From: Nocardiopsis sp. ATB16-24
GTDB taxonomy: Bacteria; Actinomycetota; Actinomycetes; Streptosporangiales; Streptosporangiaceae
Assembly (NCBI RefSeq): GCF_030271535.1
Contig: NZ_JASCXJ010000018.1
Location: 1 to 64,000 of the forward strand
DNA length: 64,000 nt
Direction of reading: 5' to 3'
The notes under the pieces are model-generated. The model was given only the letters and a program-made list of their open reading frames with translations. It was not told the origin of the DNA and ran no database searches. The position numbers and the translations under genes are program-made. Positions 1 through 8,724 of this stretch are shown here, in pieces; position 1 is the stretch's first letter; each line of letters begins with the position of its first letter.

Positions 1-1012
1 CGAAGCCACCCGGACGCGGACCGCCGCCACCGGGACGCGGACCCGCGCCGGCGGGCGCGCCACGACCACGGCCGCCGCCACCGGGACGACCGCCACCGCC
101 ACCTCGTCCGGCACCCGCGGGCGGGGTCGGACGGGACGAGGGCATGTTCATCGGACTGGGACGCGGACCGCCCGGACGCGGGCCGGGACGCGGTCCACCC
201 GCGGCACCACCCGGGCGCGGAGCACCGGCGCCACCACCGGGACGCGGAGCGCGCTGTTCACCACCGGGCGGACCGGGACGCGGTCCGGGGCGCGGAGCAC
301 CCGGACGCGGAGCACCGGCGCCACCACCCGGACGCGGAGCGCGCTGTTCACCACCGGGCGGACCAGGACGCGGTCCGGGGCGCGGAGCACCCGGACGCGG
401 AGCACCGGCGCCACCACCCGGACGCGGAGCGGGCTTCGCTCCCATGCCGGAGGCGTTGGACGCGAACGGGTTGTTGCCCGGACGCGGACCCGCCGAACGC
501 GGACCCGGACGGGGTCCACCACGCTCGCCACGCTCCCCGCGCTGGGGACGGTCGCCACGCTCGGGGCGGTCACCGCGCTGGGGACGTTCGGAGCGACCGC
601 CCTCGGGACGGCTCGCCGGAGCACCGGGCTTGGGGGCGCCGCCGGGACGAGGACCGGCCTCGCCACGAGGTGCCTTGGGGCCGGGCTTGGGCACGCTGGG
701 GCGCGGGGCGGAGTCGTCCTGCGCGGCGGGCTTGGGAGCCGGACCCGGCTTGGGGCCTGGCTTGGGAGCCGGACCCGGTTTCGGGGCGGCGCTCTTGTCC
801 GCGGCGGGGCGCGGGCCGGGCTTGGGAGCCGAACCCTTCCGTCCACCGTCGGAACCGTTGTTGAAAGCTTCTTGTAGGCGTCGTACGACGGGGGCCTCGA
901 TCGTCGAGGACGCCGAACGAACGAATTCGCCCATCTCGTTGAGCTTGGCCAGAACGGCCTTGCTCTCCACACCGAACTCCTTGGCGAGTTCGTATACCCG
1001 GACCTTCGCCAC
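1..1012 (-). CDS. infB: Translation initiation factor IF-2, N-terminal part (runs off the left edge)
   Basis: IF-2 is the GTPase that brings initiator fMet-tRNA to the 30S ribosome. Only the first ~337 codons are present. The GTG start at 1012 follows an AGGAG ribosome site. The protein opens with an IF2_N helical domain (residues ~1-48, starting [17 protein letters not shown]), then a long disordered linker rich in Pro, Gly, Arg and Ala. The GTPase domain and domains II-IV lie outside the window. The linker contains a 90-bp in-frame tandem duplication (see repeat at 231-410). It is the last visible gene of a minus-strand cluster rimP-nusA-rnpM-infB, the usual actinobacterial order. The 212 bp between it and rnpM leave room for its own promoter or leader. 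A long reverse-strand reading frame here is only a shadow of the biased linker. Confidence 0.93.
   Translation of the reverse strand, partial: MAKVRVYELAKEFGVESKAVLAKLNEMGEFVRSASSTIEAPVVRRLQEAFNNGSDGGRKGSAPKPGPRPAADKSAAPKPGPAPKPGPKPGPAPKPAAQDDSAPRPSVPKPGPKAPRGEAGPRPGGAPKPGAPASRPEGGRSERPQRGDRPERGDRPQRGERGERGGPRPGPRSAGPRPGNNPFASNASGMGAKPAPRPGGGAGAPRPGAPRPGPRPGPPGGEQRAPRPGGGAGAPRPGAPRPGPRPGPPGGEQRAPRPGGGAGAPRPGGAAGGPRPGPRPGGPRPSPMNMPSSRPTPPAGAGRGGGGGRPGGGGRGRGAPAGAGPRPGGGGPRPGGF
231..430. repeat. 90-bp tandem duplication inside infB
   Basis: The block at 231-320 is repeated almost exactly at 321-410, and a third copy starts at 411 and decays after about 20 bases. Each unit encodes 30 residues of the Pro/Gly/Arg linker of IF-2, so the reading frame is kept. 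The copies differ by only a few bases, which suggests recent slippage or unequal exchange. Confidence 0.85.
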
Positions 1013-1224
1013 TACTCTCCTTCAGCTTCGGTCCGGGACATGGGCCTGTGCCGGACCGTCGTTAGCTTGAGTCACTCATCGCTGCGTACTCATCAGGCGC
1101 TCATCGCAATCTCGACCTGCTTCCTCATCGCTACACAACAATGGGCCGGTTTCTTAGGTGCCGACACAGCACTGGTACCGACCTCGGCCAGTACAACCCA
1201 GAGATCGGTCCAGACATTCCAACC

Positions 1225-1548
1225 CTATCGGGAGCGCCGACCCGATCCGCCATGCGGGGCGTCGTCGAACAAGGACGCCACCGGTGAGGTGTCCCACCCG
1301 GCGTCCCCTGCTCCCCTCCGGTAGGCGCGAGACCATACCCTCCGCCGCTCGGCGAGCTCGAAGCACCGCCGATCGCGGTGAAGATAGGCGCCGCGCCCCG
1401 GACGTCGACCCCGCGTGTCAGGCATGATGGCCGTGCCCACAGCCACCAGCCGTACGAGGTCGGACTGGACTGCCCGCGACCGGCACCCCACGCATGTACG
1501 CACGGGACGGTCAGGACCGTCTCCCCCCACCCTATCGCGTTGAGCCAT
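1225..1548 (-). CDS. rnpM: YlxR/RnpM family RNA-binding protein
   Basis: A 107-residue protein of the YlxR (DUF448) family, which in Bacillus binds and modulates RNase P. The family signature RTCVGCR is at residues 17-23, with a downstream RPGRGAYLH segment (~49-57) and a basic C-terminal half. It lies 13 bp downstream of nusA on the same strand and precedes infB, exactly the position expected for this family, so it is probably cotranscribed and translationally coupled with nusA. The ATG at 1548 is the natural start. The last ~20 residues are low-complexity and typical of actinobacterial members. Family assignment is firm; the RNase P role is transferred from Firmicutes. Confidence 0.9.
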   Translation of the reverse strand: MAQRDRVGGDGPDRPVRTCVGCRSRAVQSDLVRLVAVGTAIMPDTRGRRPGRGAYLHRDRRCFELAERRRVWSRAYRRGAGDAGWDTSPVASLFDDAPHGGSGRRSR

Positions 1549-1561
1549 CGGCGCGACCCGA

Positions 1562-2587
1562 TTACCCGGCCACGGTGGCGTCGCCGCCCTCGGCCCCGTT
1601 CTCGTCCTCCGGGGCCTCGACGGGTTCGGCGTCGGAACGGATGTCGATGCGCCAGCCCGTCATCCGCGCGGCCAGTCGGGCGTTCTGGCCCTCCTTGCCG
1701 ATCGCCAGGGACTGCTGGTAGTCGGGGACGACCACTCGCGCGACCCGCGAGGCCATGTCGAGGATCTCCACGGAATTGACCCGCGCCGGGGACAGCGCGT
1801 TGGCCACGAACACGGCCGGGTCCTCAGAGTAGTCGACGATGTCGATCTTCTCACCGTGCAACTCGGCCATGACGTTGCGGACACGGCTGCCCAGGGGGCC
1901 GATACAGGCGCCCTTGGCGTTGACGCCGCTTCGGTTGGAGCGGACCGCCATCTTGGTGCGGTGCCCCGCCTCACGGGCGATCGCCGCGATCTCCACCGTG
2001 CCGTCGGCGATCTCGGGCACTTCGAGCTCGAAGAGCTTGCGCACCAGGTTGGGGTGGGTGCGGGAGAGGGTGATGGAGGGACCACGGTGGCCCTTGCGCA
2101 CCTGCACGACGTAGGCGCGCAGGCGTTCGCCGTGGTTGTAGGTCTCGGTGGGCACCTGCTCCTGCGGGGGCAGGGTCGCCTCGATCTTGCCGAGGTCCAC
2201 CAGCACGTTACGCGGGTCCCTGCCCTGCTGGATGATGCCGGAGACGATGTCGTGCTCGCGACCGGCGAACTCGCCGAGGGTCAACTCGTCCTCGGCGTCG
2301 CGCAGACGCTGGAGGATGACCTGTTTGGCGGTGGAGGTGGCGATACGACCGAACCCCGTGGGAGTGCCGTCGAACTCACCGACGACCTCGTCGTCCTCGT
2401 TGGTCTCGGCGACCCACACGGTCACGTGCCCGGTGGAACGGTCGAGCTCGACGCGGGCCTGTTTGTCGGCCCCCTCCTCGCGGTGGTAGGCGATCAGTAG
2501 CGCGTCCTCGATGGCCTTGGCCACGAGTTCGACGGAGATGTCCTTCTCGCGTTCCAGGCTGCGCAGAACGCTCATGTCAATATCCAC
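1562..2587 (-). CDS. nusA: Transcription termination/antitermination factor NusA
   Basis: 341 residues, the usual size for actinobacterial NusA. Domain order: N-terminal RNA-polymerase-binding domain (~1-125), S1 domain (~130-200), then two KH domains (~205-335; the second contains [18 protein letters not shown]). It lacks the C-terminal acidic repeats of enterobacterial NusA and ends in a short acidic tail. It modulates pausing, termination and rRNA antitermination. The GTG start at 2587 is preferred over an in-frame ATG four codons later because a GGGGGAG ribosome site lies directly upstream. It is 12 bp downstream of rimP and 13 bp upstream of rnpM, so these three form one operon. Confidence 0.96.
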   Translation of the reverse strand: MDIDMSVLRSLEREKDISVELVAKAIEDALLIAYHREEGADKQARVELDRSTGHVTVWVAETNEDDEVVGEFDGTPTGFGRIATSTAKQVILQRLRDAEDELTLGEFAGREHDIVSGIIQQGRDPRNVLVDLGKIEATLPPQEQVPTETYNHGERLRAYVVQVRKGHRGPSITLSRTHPNLVRKLFELEVPEIADGTVEIAAIAREAGHRTKMAVRSNRSGVNAKGACIGPLGSRVRNVMAELHGEKIDIVDYSEDPAVFVANALSPARVNSVEILDMASRVARVVVPDYQQSLAIGKEGQNARLAARMTGWRIDIRSDAEPVEAPEDENGAEGGDATVAG

Positions 2588-2599
2588 GGGGCTCCCCCT

Positions 2600-3082
2600 C
2601 TAGTCCGCCGCGTCGGTGTCGGCTTCGCGGCGGAATTCCACCTGGACCCTGCCCTTGCCGAGTTCGGCGTAGGTGAAGGCTCGGGGCCGGCCGTCGACGT
2701 CCAGGGTGACCCCCTGGTCGTCGGCGTCGGTGACGCGTCCGGCGATCTGCCCCCCTGCGACGAGGGAGACCTTCACCAGACGCCCACGGGAGCGGCGCCA
2801 GTGCCTCGGCTGCGTCAAAGGACGGTCCACCCCGGGCGAGGTGACCTCCAGGACGTAGGGCTGTTCGCCCATCACGTCCGAGGAGTCCAGGAGGGTGTTG
2901 ACCTCCTGGCTGACTTCGCCGACCGTGTCCAGGTCGACCCCGTTGTCGGAGTCCACGACCACGCGCAGCACGCGCCGCTTGCCCGCCGGTGTCAGTTCGA
3001 CGGCCTCCAGGTCCAGCCCGGCCTCCGCCAGTACCGGCTCCAGCAGCTCGGCGATGCGCTTCTCGCGCGACTGCGCTCCCAT
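2600..3082 (-). CDS. rimP: Ribosome maturation factor RimP
   Basis: 160 residues. RimP is a 30S assembly factor. The sequence carries the family pattern: an N-terminal domain with ELLEPVLAEAGLDLEAVEL, the central segment DSDNGVDLDTVGEVSQEV, the YVLEVTSPGVDRPL hallmark near residue 90, and a C-terminal Sm-like domain. The reading frame is open for 56 codons further upstream, but the ATG at 3082 is chosen because a GGAGGGG ribosome site precedes it by 8 bases and homology starts there. It is the first gene of the rimP-nusA-rnpM(-infB) operon. The 337-bp region to its right, shared with a divergent lipoprotein gene, should hold the promoter. Confidence 0.94.
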   Translation of the reverse strand: MGAQSREKRIAELLEPVLAEAGLDLEAVELTPAGKRRVLRVVVDSDNGVDLDTVGEVSQEVNTLLDSSDVMGEQPYVLEVTSPGVDRPLTQPRHWRRSRGRLVKVSLVAGGQIAGRVTDADDQGVTLDVDGRPRAFTYAELGKGRVQVEFRREADTDAAD

Positions 3083-3419
3083 GTGGTGTTGCCCCTCCAG
3101 CTGCGAAATCCCGCCCGCTCGGTCCTTCGACCGGTGTACGGGGCGGACCAGCTCTGTACGTAGTCTTCGAACGGCCCGCCCCCGCGTCGGGGACAAGGGG
3201 CCGCCCGCGCGTCGCGTGCGACGGCGGTTGTGCTGCAAGGGTATCCACACCCGGGGCCCTTCCAGGTCGCCTCGAACGGCCGGGGCGCGTCGTCGGGCGC
3301 TTCCTCGCTAAGGCCTCGAAGGCGCCCCGCGGCGACACACGACCGGCGCGGAACATGGAAGGATGGGACACCGCCGGCCGTCCGGAGCCGGCCTCCGGCA
3401 CGGACGGAAGGAAGTACGC
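3083..3419. promoter_or_regulatory. Divergent intergenic region rimP / lipoprotein gene
   Basis: 337 bp without a gene, separating rimP (leftward) from the lipoprotein gene (rightward). It must contain promoters for both directions. I see no clear -35/-10 pair, RNA gene or repeat; only the GGAAGGAAG ribosome site of the rightward gene at its right end is distinctive. Confidence 0.4.
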
Positions 3420-3914
3420 GTGGGGATCGTCGGCGTCAGCCGTCGCGTGATGCTGGGCGCTACGGTCGCGTTGGGCGTCGGGTTTCTGGGCGGTTGCGGC
3501 GGAGCCGAGTGGTATCCCGCGAACGTGACCCCGGACGAGTACGTGCTCCGCGCCGTGATCCGCGAGAAGGAACGCATGATCGCGCGTTACGAGGCCGCGA
3601 TCTCCGAGGGTTCGGGGCCCGTCGAGCTGCTGGAACGGTTCCTGGAGCACCACCTCGCCCACCTGGACGCACTGTCGGAGGCCCTGCCGGAGGACGCCGC
3701 GCTCCCGGAGTCGGAAGCCTCACCCCCCACGGACGAGGAGGCCCCCGCCCCCGTCGAAGGGCTGGACGCCGCCGGGCTGGGAGCACTGGAGGCGGCCGCG
3801 ACCAGCGCCCGGCTCGATCAGGCGGGCGCCGTCACCGACCCGGGTCTGGCCCAGCTCCTCGGCTCGATCGGCGCCTGCGAGGCCGGGCATGCGCACCTGT
3901 TGGCACAAGCGTGA
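3420..3914 (+). CDS. Putative lipoprotein next to the DUF4439 gene
   Basis: 164 residues. The N-terminus (SRRVMLGATVALGVGFLGGCGG) reads as a lipoprotein signal: basic n-region with adjacent arginines, hydrophobic core, lipobox LGGC with Cys near residue 25. The mature part is acidic and helical (residues ~45-100 rich in Glu, Leu, His and Ala), ending in a Glu/Pro/Ala-rich segment and a short helix. The GTG at 3420 follows a GGAAGGAAG ribosome site and is preferred over the ATG at 3363. It lies 75 bp upstream of a ferritin-like gene on the same strand; a similar small exported protein often accompanies that gene in actinobacteria. The helical pattern could itself be a degenerate ferritin-like bundle. 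Function unknown. Confidence 0.75.
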   Translation: MGIVGVSRRVMLGATVALGVGFLGGCGGAEWYPANVTPDEYVLRAVIREKERMIARYEAAISEGSGPVELLERFLEHHLAHLDALSEALPEDAALPESEASPPTDEEAPAPVEGLDAAGLGALEAAATSARLDQAGAVTDPGLAQLLGSIGACEAGHAHLLAQA

Positions 3915-3989
3915 ATCGGTGGGGCCGTGTGCGCGTGGGACCCTCGGGTCCGTGGCGCCCAGAGCCCCGGAAGGGAAGGCGGGTGACAG

Positions 3990-4442
3990 GTGAGTGAGAC
4001 CCCCCTGTCCGCTCAGGAGGAGCCCGACGTCGGCCAGGAGGCTCTGGCCGAGGCGCTGCGGGCCGAGCACGCGGCCGTGTACGGGTACGAGCACATCGGC
4101 GGGGCCGCCGAGGACGAGGACCGTCGCGAGCGCGCCAGGGACACCGCCTACAACCACAAGGCCCTGCGCGACGCACTCCACGCGGCCGCGGTGGAACGCG
4201 GCCTGCGGCCGCCCCCCGCGCTGACGTCGTATCCGCTCTCGGAGGGGCGGGACGCGGACTCCGTCGACTCCTACGCCGTGGGGTTGGAGGAGGCGACGGC
4301 GCGCGCGTACCTGTGGTTGACGGCCTCGCGGGACACCGACCTCCGGGTGACCGGGGCCCGCGCCCTGCAAGAGGCGACCGTGCGCGCGCTGAAGTGGGGC
4401 GCGGCGCTGGACGCCCTCCCCGGTTTCGACGGGGCCGGGTAG
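3990..4442 (+). CDS. DUF4439 ferritin-like domain protein
   Basis: 150 residues, almost wholly a four-helix bundle of the DUF4439 ferritin-like family. Helix 1 carries EALRAEHAAVYGYEHIGG (~20-38), and later helices carry HKALRDALHAAAVERG, GLEEATARAYLWL and LQEATVRALKWG, with the spaced acidic residues and histidines characteristic of carboxylate-bridged di-metal bundles. Whether it binds iron is not known. The GTG at 3990 follows a GACAGGTGAG context with no strong alternative. Position between rimP and proS is conserved in mycobacteria and streptomycetes. It converges on proS, with a hairpin at 4498-4542 between them. Confidence 0.85.
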   Translation: MSETPLSAQEEPDVGQEALAEALRAEHAAVYGYEHIGGAAEDEDRRERARDTAYNHKALRDALHAAAVERGLRPPPALTSYPLSEGRDADSVDSYAVGLEEATARAYLWLTASRDTDLRVTGARALQEATVRALKWGAALDALPGFDGAG

Positions 4443-4497
4443 CCCTCGTCCTCCGGGAGCTCGGGGAGGAGGTCCCCGCGCGCACGAGACCTTCGGT

Positions 4498-4542
4498 GCC
4501 GGAGGTGGGGCGGCTCCTGTTCTCCACCGTCCCGCCTCCGGC
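4498..4542. terminator. Hairpin between convergent ferritin-like gene and proS
   Basis: Arms 4498-4513 and 4527-4542 pair at 14 of 16 positions with a 13-base loop. No U-tract follows. Its placement between two convergent stop codons makes a bidirectional terminator the simplest reading. Confidence 0.6.
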
Positions 4543-4583
4543 GCCCCGCGACGGATCTCGCCGTCTCGGGTCGCCCGCCGGTG

Positions 4584-6332
4584 TCAGCCGCGGCAGGCCG
4601 CGACGGTGCGCTCCACGACCTCGGTCAGGGCGACCTCCTCACGGTCGCCGGTGGCACGGTCGCGCAGTTCCACGACACCGTCCTTGAGGCCACGACCGAC
4701 GATGACCGCGGTGGGGACGCCCAACAGTTCGGCGTCGGTGAACTTCACACCGGGCGAGACGCCCTTGCGGTCGTCCACCAGGACGCGCAGGCCCCTGGCC
4801 TCCAGTTCACCGGCGATACGCAGCGCCTCCTCGACCTGCTCCCCCTTGCCGGTGCCGACCACGTGCACGTCGGCCGGCGCGATCTCACGCGGCCACACGA
4901 TGCCCTTGTCGTCGTGGGACTGTTCGACGATCGAGGCGACGGCGCGCGAGACGCCGATGCCGTAGGAGCCCATCGTGATCCGCCTGGGCTTGCCGTCGGG
5001 TCCCAGGGCGTCCAGGTGGAAGGCGTCCGCGTACTTGCGTCCCAGCTGGAAGATGTGACCGATCTCGATACCGCGCGCGGTGTAGAGGGTGCCCCTGCCG
5101 TCGGGAGAGGGGTCGCCGTCGCGCACCTCGGCGACGTCGATGGTGCCGTCGGGGGTGAAGTCGCGGCCCGCGACCAGGTCGATGACGTGGTGGTCGGTCT
5201 TGTCGGCCCCGGTCACCCAGGCGGTCCCGGTGACCACCCTCGGGTCGACGAGGTAGCGGACCTTGTTGTCCACAAGCGCCCGAGGCCCGATGTAGCCCTT
5301 GACCAGGAAGGGGTTGGCGGCGAAGTCGGCCTCGTCCAGGATCGTGACCTCGGCGGGCTCCAGCGCCGCCTCCAGGCGTTTGAAGTCCACCTCGCGGTCG
5401 CCGGGCAGGCCGATCGCCAGCAGTTCCCACTCCTGGGAGCCGGGGGCCCGCGTCTTGACCAGGACGTTCTTGAGGGTGTCGGCCTCACTGAAGTCGCGGC
5501 CGAGGCCCGCCCCGTTGAGGAAGTCCACCAGGGTCTGGATGGTGGCGGTGTCGGGGGTGTGGTGCACCACGGCCTCGGGCAGCCCCTCGACGGAACGGGG
5601 GGCGGGGGCGGGGACGGCCACGGCCTCGACGTTGGCCGCGTAGTCGGACTCCGTGCTGCGAACGAAGGTGTCCTCACCGGTGGGCGCCACGGCCAGAAAC
5701 TCCTCCGAGGCCGAACCGCCCATCGCGCCCGAGGTGGCCGACACGATCACGTACTCCAGGCCCAACCGGTCGAAGATCCGGATGTAGGCCTCCCGGTGCT
5801 TGTCGTAGGAGGCGCGCAGACCCTCGTCGTCGATGTCGAAGGAGTAGGAGTCCTTCATGTGGAACTCGCGTCCGCGCAGCACGCCGGCCCGGGGACGCGC
5901 CTCGTCGCGGAACTTCTCCTGGATCTGGTACAGGATGACCGGGAAGTCCTTGTAGGAGGAGTACTCGCCCTTGACCAGGAGGGTGAACAGCTCCTCGTGG
6001 GTGGGGCCGAGCAGGTAGTCCGCGCCCTTGCGGTCCTGGAGGCGGAACAGGGTCTCCCCGTAGTCCTCCCAGCGGCCGGTGGACTCGTAGTACTCCCTGG
6101 GCAGCAACGCGGGGAGGAGGACCTCCTGGGCACCGATGGCGTCCATCTCCTCACGGACGATCCGGGAGACGTTGTCCAGGACGATCTTGCCCAGGGGGAG
6201 CCAGGAGTAGACGCCGGGGGCCGCACGACGCACGAACCCGCCGCGCACGAGCAGTTTGTGGCTCGGCACCTCGGCGTCCGCCGGGTCCTCGCGCAGGGTG
6301 CGCAGGAACAGGTTCGACATCCGCAGTAGCAC
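4584..6332 (-). CDS. proS: Prolyl-tRNA synthetase (bacterial type, with editing domain)
   Basis: 582 residues. A class II synthetase charging tRNA-Pro. Catalytic motifs are visible: [21 protein letters not shown] near the N-terminus, motif 2 around [22 protein letters not shown] (~150-170), and motif 3 [11 protein letters not shown] (~440-450). Residues ~230-390 between motifs 2 and 3 form the INS/YbaK-like editing domain that removes mischarged Ala, and the C-terminal ~100 residues are the anticodon-binding domain ([19 protein letters not shown]). The GTG at 6332 follows GAGGAG by 5 bases and begins [16 protein letters not shown], the usual N-terminus; an upstream in-frame start at 6356 lacks support. 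It is transcribed toward the ferritin-like gene. Confidence 0.96.
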   Translation of the reverse strand: MLLRMSNLFLRTLREDPADAEVPSHKLLVRGGFVRRAAPGVYSWLPLGKIVLDNVSRIVREEMDAIGAQEVLLPALLPREYYESTGRWEDYGETLFRLQDRKGADYLLGPTHEELFTLLVKGEYSSYKDFPVILYQIQEKFRDEARPRAGVLRGREFHMKDSYSFDIDDEGLRASYDKHREAYIRIFDRLGLEYVIVSATSGAMGGSASEEFLAVAPTGEDTFVRSTESDYAANVEAVAVPAPAPRSVEGLPEAVVHHTPDTATIQTLVDFLNGAGLGRDFSEADTLKNVLVKTRAPGSQEWELLAIGLPGDREVDFKRLEAALEPAEVTILDEADFAANPFLVKGYIGPRALVDNKVRYLVDPRVVTGTAWVTGADKTDHHVIDLVAGRDFTPDGTIDVAEVRDGDPSPDGRGTLYTARGIEIGHIFQLGRKYADAFHLDALGPDGKPRRITMGSYGIGVSRAVASIVEQSHDDKGIVWPREIAPADVHVVGTGKGEQVEEALRIAGELEARGLRVLVDDRKGVSPGVKFTDAELLGVPTAVIVGRGLKDGVVELRDRATGDREEVALTEVVERTVAACRG

Positions 6333-6505
6333 GGCCACTCCTCGTGGGATACGCAAAAGACTCGGGAGACAAGGCTAGGGCATGTTCGGCGGACACCTAG
6401 CCTGCTACGCGACGGGCCGCGTGCACCGAACGCGCCCCGGCGCCATCCCGGGCACGGCCGCCCGACCGGCGCGCATAACCTGGGGTGGACGGACGGAGGA
6501 GGAAC

Positions 6506-7357
6506 GTGGGCAGGGAAGGCACGCGGCGGTGCGAACCGGAACAGGACGAGGACCGGGCACCACGCACGGAGCTCCTCGCCGACGCGGACCGCTCCGACTC
6601 CTGGATCCTGATGGTGGAGGGCACCCCCCAGTCCCACGTGGACCTGGCCGACCCCTCCTACCTGGACTTCTCGTACGTGCGCCGGATCGCTCACACCGCC
6701 GACCTGGTGGCGCCCGCGGGAGAGCCCGTCGAGGCGTTGCACCTGGGCGCGGGCGCGCTCACCCTGGCCCGCTACATCGCCCACACCCGCCCGGGGTCGA
6801 GCCAGCGCGCGGTGGACGTGGACGCCTCTCTGGTGGACATGGTGCGCCGACGCCTGCCCTGGGACCGCCGAGCCCGGCTGCGCGTGGGCATCGGCGACGC
6901 CCGGGAGTGGATCTCCGCCCGACACCCCGGCAGTGCGGACCTGGTGATCAGTGACGTGTTCGCGGGTGCGCGCACCCCCGCCCGACTGACGTCCGTGGAG
7001 TTCTACACCGAACTGGCGCGGGTCCTGCGGCCCGCGGGGCTGCTGGTGGTCAACATCGGTGACGGCGGGAACCTGGCCCACACCCGGAGCCAGGTGGCGA
7101 CCGCCCGGGCGGTGCTGCCCTACACGGCGCTGTCCGCCGAACCCGCGGTGCTGCGCGGACGCCGGTTCGGCAATCTCGTCCTGACCGCCTCCCATCGGCC
7201 TCTTCCCGTCGAGGAACTGGGGCGCCGGGCCCACCGCGATCCGGCGATGGCCCGCCTGCTGGAGGGTGAGGACCTGGACCGTTTCGTCTCGGGCCGCAAG
7301 CCCGTGCGGGACGCCGACGCCGTGGACTCCCCCGCGCCACCCGACAACGTCTTCTAG
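6506..7357 (+). CDS. Spermidine-synthase-like SAM-dependent methyltransferase-fold protein
   Basis: 283 residues. A class I Rossmann methyltransferase fold of the polyamine aminopropyltransferase branch: motif I LHLGAGALTLARY (~75-87), acidic loop VDVDASLVDMVRRRLP, motif IV SADLVISDVFAGARTPARL, and a later FYTELARVLRPAGLLVVNIGDG. It lacks the N-terminal beta-domain of true spermidine synthase, so the substrate is uncertain; many actinobacterial proteins of this type are called fused or solo spermidine-synthase-like without biochemical proof. The GTG at 6506 is chosen because GGAGGAGG ends just upstream; an in-frame GTG at 6485 is the alternative. Divergent from proS, 173 bp apart. Confidence 0.8.
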   Translation: MGREGTRRCEPEQDEDRAPRTELLADADRSDSWILMVEGTPQSHVDLADPSYLDFSYVRRIAHTADLVAPAGEPVEALHLGAGALTLARYIAHTRPGSSQRAVDVDASLVDMVRRRLPWDRRARLRVGIGDAREWISARHPGSADLVISDVFAGARTPARLTSVEFYTELARVLRPAGLLVVNIGDGGNLAHTRSQVATARAVLPYTALSAEPAVLRGRRFGNLVLTASHRPLPVEELGRRAHRDPAMARLLEGEDLDRFVSGRKPVRDADAVDSPAPPDNVF

Positions 7358-7385
7358 CCCATAGCGACACAAGCCGGAAAAGCCC

Positions 7386-7391
7386 TATGTT
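7386..7391 (+). promoter_or_regulatory. Possible -10 hexamer of a leaderless transcript
   Basis: TATGTT lies 6 bases before the ATG at 7398, and no ribosome site is evident. This is the arrangement expected for a leaderless mRNA in actinobacteria. No clear -35 is seen, so the call is weak. Confidence 0.35.
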
Positions 7392-7397
7392 GGGGCG

Positions 7398-8687
7398 ATG
7401 CGCGTCTTGCTCCAACCCCTCGCACACGGACGGGCCCGCATCCTCGCCCCCCGCCCCGGGGAGGAGCGTTCCTCCCGTCTTTGGCCGCACATCCTGGGAG
7501 CCTGGGCCATCACCGCGGTCGGGGTGTCCCTGATCGGCGCCGGCGTCCTGTGGTTCCTGGGCTTTCCCGAGATCGAACGCCCCGAGACGGTCTCCGCGTC
7601 CGCTCTGGACGGCATCGCCACCCGCGCTTTCGCGGTGGTCGCCGGACTCAGCGGTATCGCGTTGCTGGTGATCGCCTACCACCGTCAGCGCAACAACGAC
7701 CAGGAGAACCTGCGCGCGCAGAAGGCCGCCGAGCGCGAGGACATCAAACTCTTCGACGATCGCTTCACCTCCGCCTACACCGAACTGGGCAGTGAGCACG
7801 CGGCGGTGCGGCTCGGCGCGGTCCAGGCCCTGGCCCACCTGGCCGACGACGCTCCGAACCGCAGGCTCAGGCAGACCTGTATCGACGTGCTGTGCGCCTA
7901 TCTCCGCATGCCCTACGCCCCCGAGCCCGAACCCGTCCTCGCCGTGGAACCCGCCTCCTCCCTCGTTCTCGGGAGGAAGGGCGAGGAGGCCGACAGGCGC
8001 CGGGCCGAGGAACACCATGCCCGTGTCCTGGAGTACGCCTCGTTCCGCGAGGTCCGGCACAGCATCCTGCGCGCCATCGGCGACCGTTTGAGGGAGCCCG
8101 ACAGCCCTTGGCAGGGCCACCACTTCGACTTCACGGGCGCCGTCTTCGACGGCGGCGCTCTCCGCGGGATCGACGTCGACTCCGGGCACCTGAACTTCAA
8201 CGAGGCCCACTTCAACAGCGGCGAAGTGGACTTTCGTTACTCCCGCCTGGGCACCGCCACCGTCTCCTTCCGCAAGGCCCGTTTCAACGGCGGGACCGTC
8301 AACTTCCGCCACGTGCGCTTCGCGGGTCGACGAGATCAGGAGGGATGGAAGGACAACCCCCTCACCGCACGACTGCGCGGTACGCACGCCGACTTCGCCC
8401 GGGCACGGTTCGACGGGGCCCGCGTCCTGTTCCACGACACGCACTTCGGCGAGACCAGCGCGAGTTTCTTCAGGTCGGAGTTCGTCTCCGGAAGCGTGGA
8501 GTTCTCCAACGACGGGAAGGAGGAGGCCTCAGGGACCCCTCCGTTCGGCCTGGAGGAATCGGTGACGGAGGGGACCCCCGGGGTGGTCGTGCTCCCGAGG
8601 GCCTGGTCTCGCCCGGAGGGCGACGGGAGGAGCCCCGACTACTCCACAGGGGGTACGGCGCGGCCCCGAGAGTCTTCCTCGGGGTGA
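7398..8687 (+). CDS. Membrane-anchored pentapeptide-repeat protein
   Basis: 429 residues. Two transmembrane segments near the N-terminus (~33-56 and ~76-93) are followed by a basic/acidic helical stretch (HRQRNNDQENLRAQKAAEREDIKLFDDRF) and a small alpha-helical region. Residues ~230-380 are pentapeptide-like repeats with a central Phe/Leu every fifth position (FDFTGAVFDGGAL, LNFNEAHFNSGEVDFRYSRL, VSFRKARFNGGTVNFRHVRF), expected to form a right-handed quadrilateral beta-helix. The C-terminal ~60 residues are low-complexity. Such 2-TM/pentapeptide proteins are common in actinobacteria with no defined role. It precedes the histidine kinase gene by 37 bp on the same strand, so a functional link is possible but unproven. 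Confidence 0.82.
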   Translation: MRVLLQPLAHGRARILAPRPGEERSSRLWPHILGAWAITAVGVSLIGAGVLWFLGFPEIERPETVSASALDGIATRAFAVVAGLSGIALLVIAYHRQRNNDQENLRAQKAAEREDIKLFDDRFTSAYTELGSEHAAVRLGAVQALAHLADDAPNRRLRQTCIDVLCAYLRMPYAPEPEPVLAVEPASSLVLGRKGEEADRRRAEEHHARVLEYASFREVRHSILRAIGDRLREPDSPWQGHHFDFTGAVFDGGALRGIDVDSGHLNFNEAHFNSGEVDFRYSRLGTATVSFRKARFNGGTVNFRHVRFAGRRDQEGWKDNPLTARLRGTHADFARARFDGARVLFHDTHFGETSASFFRSEFVSGSVEFSNDGKEEASGTPPFGLEESVTEGTPGVVVLPRAWSRPEGDGRSPDYSTGGTARPRESSSG

Positions 8688-8724
8688 CGCGCGACCCCGA
8701 CGTGTTCCCCGTATCGTCGAAGTC

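Noticed and set aside
4581..6329. Long plus-strand open frame opposite proS
   Set aside because: It is the complement of proS, with reading-frame bias from high GC; proS carries all synthetase motifs.
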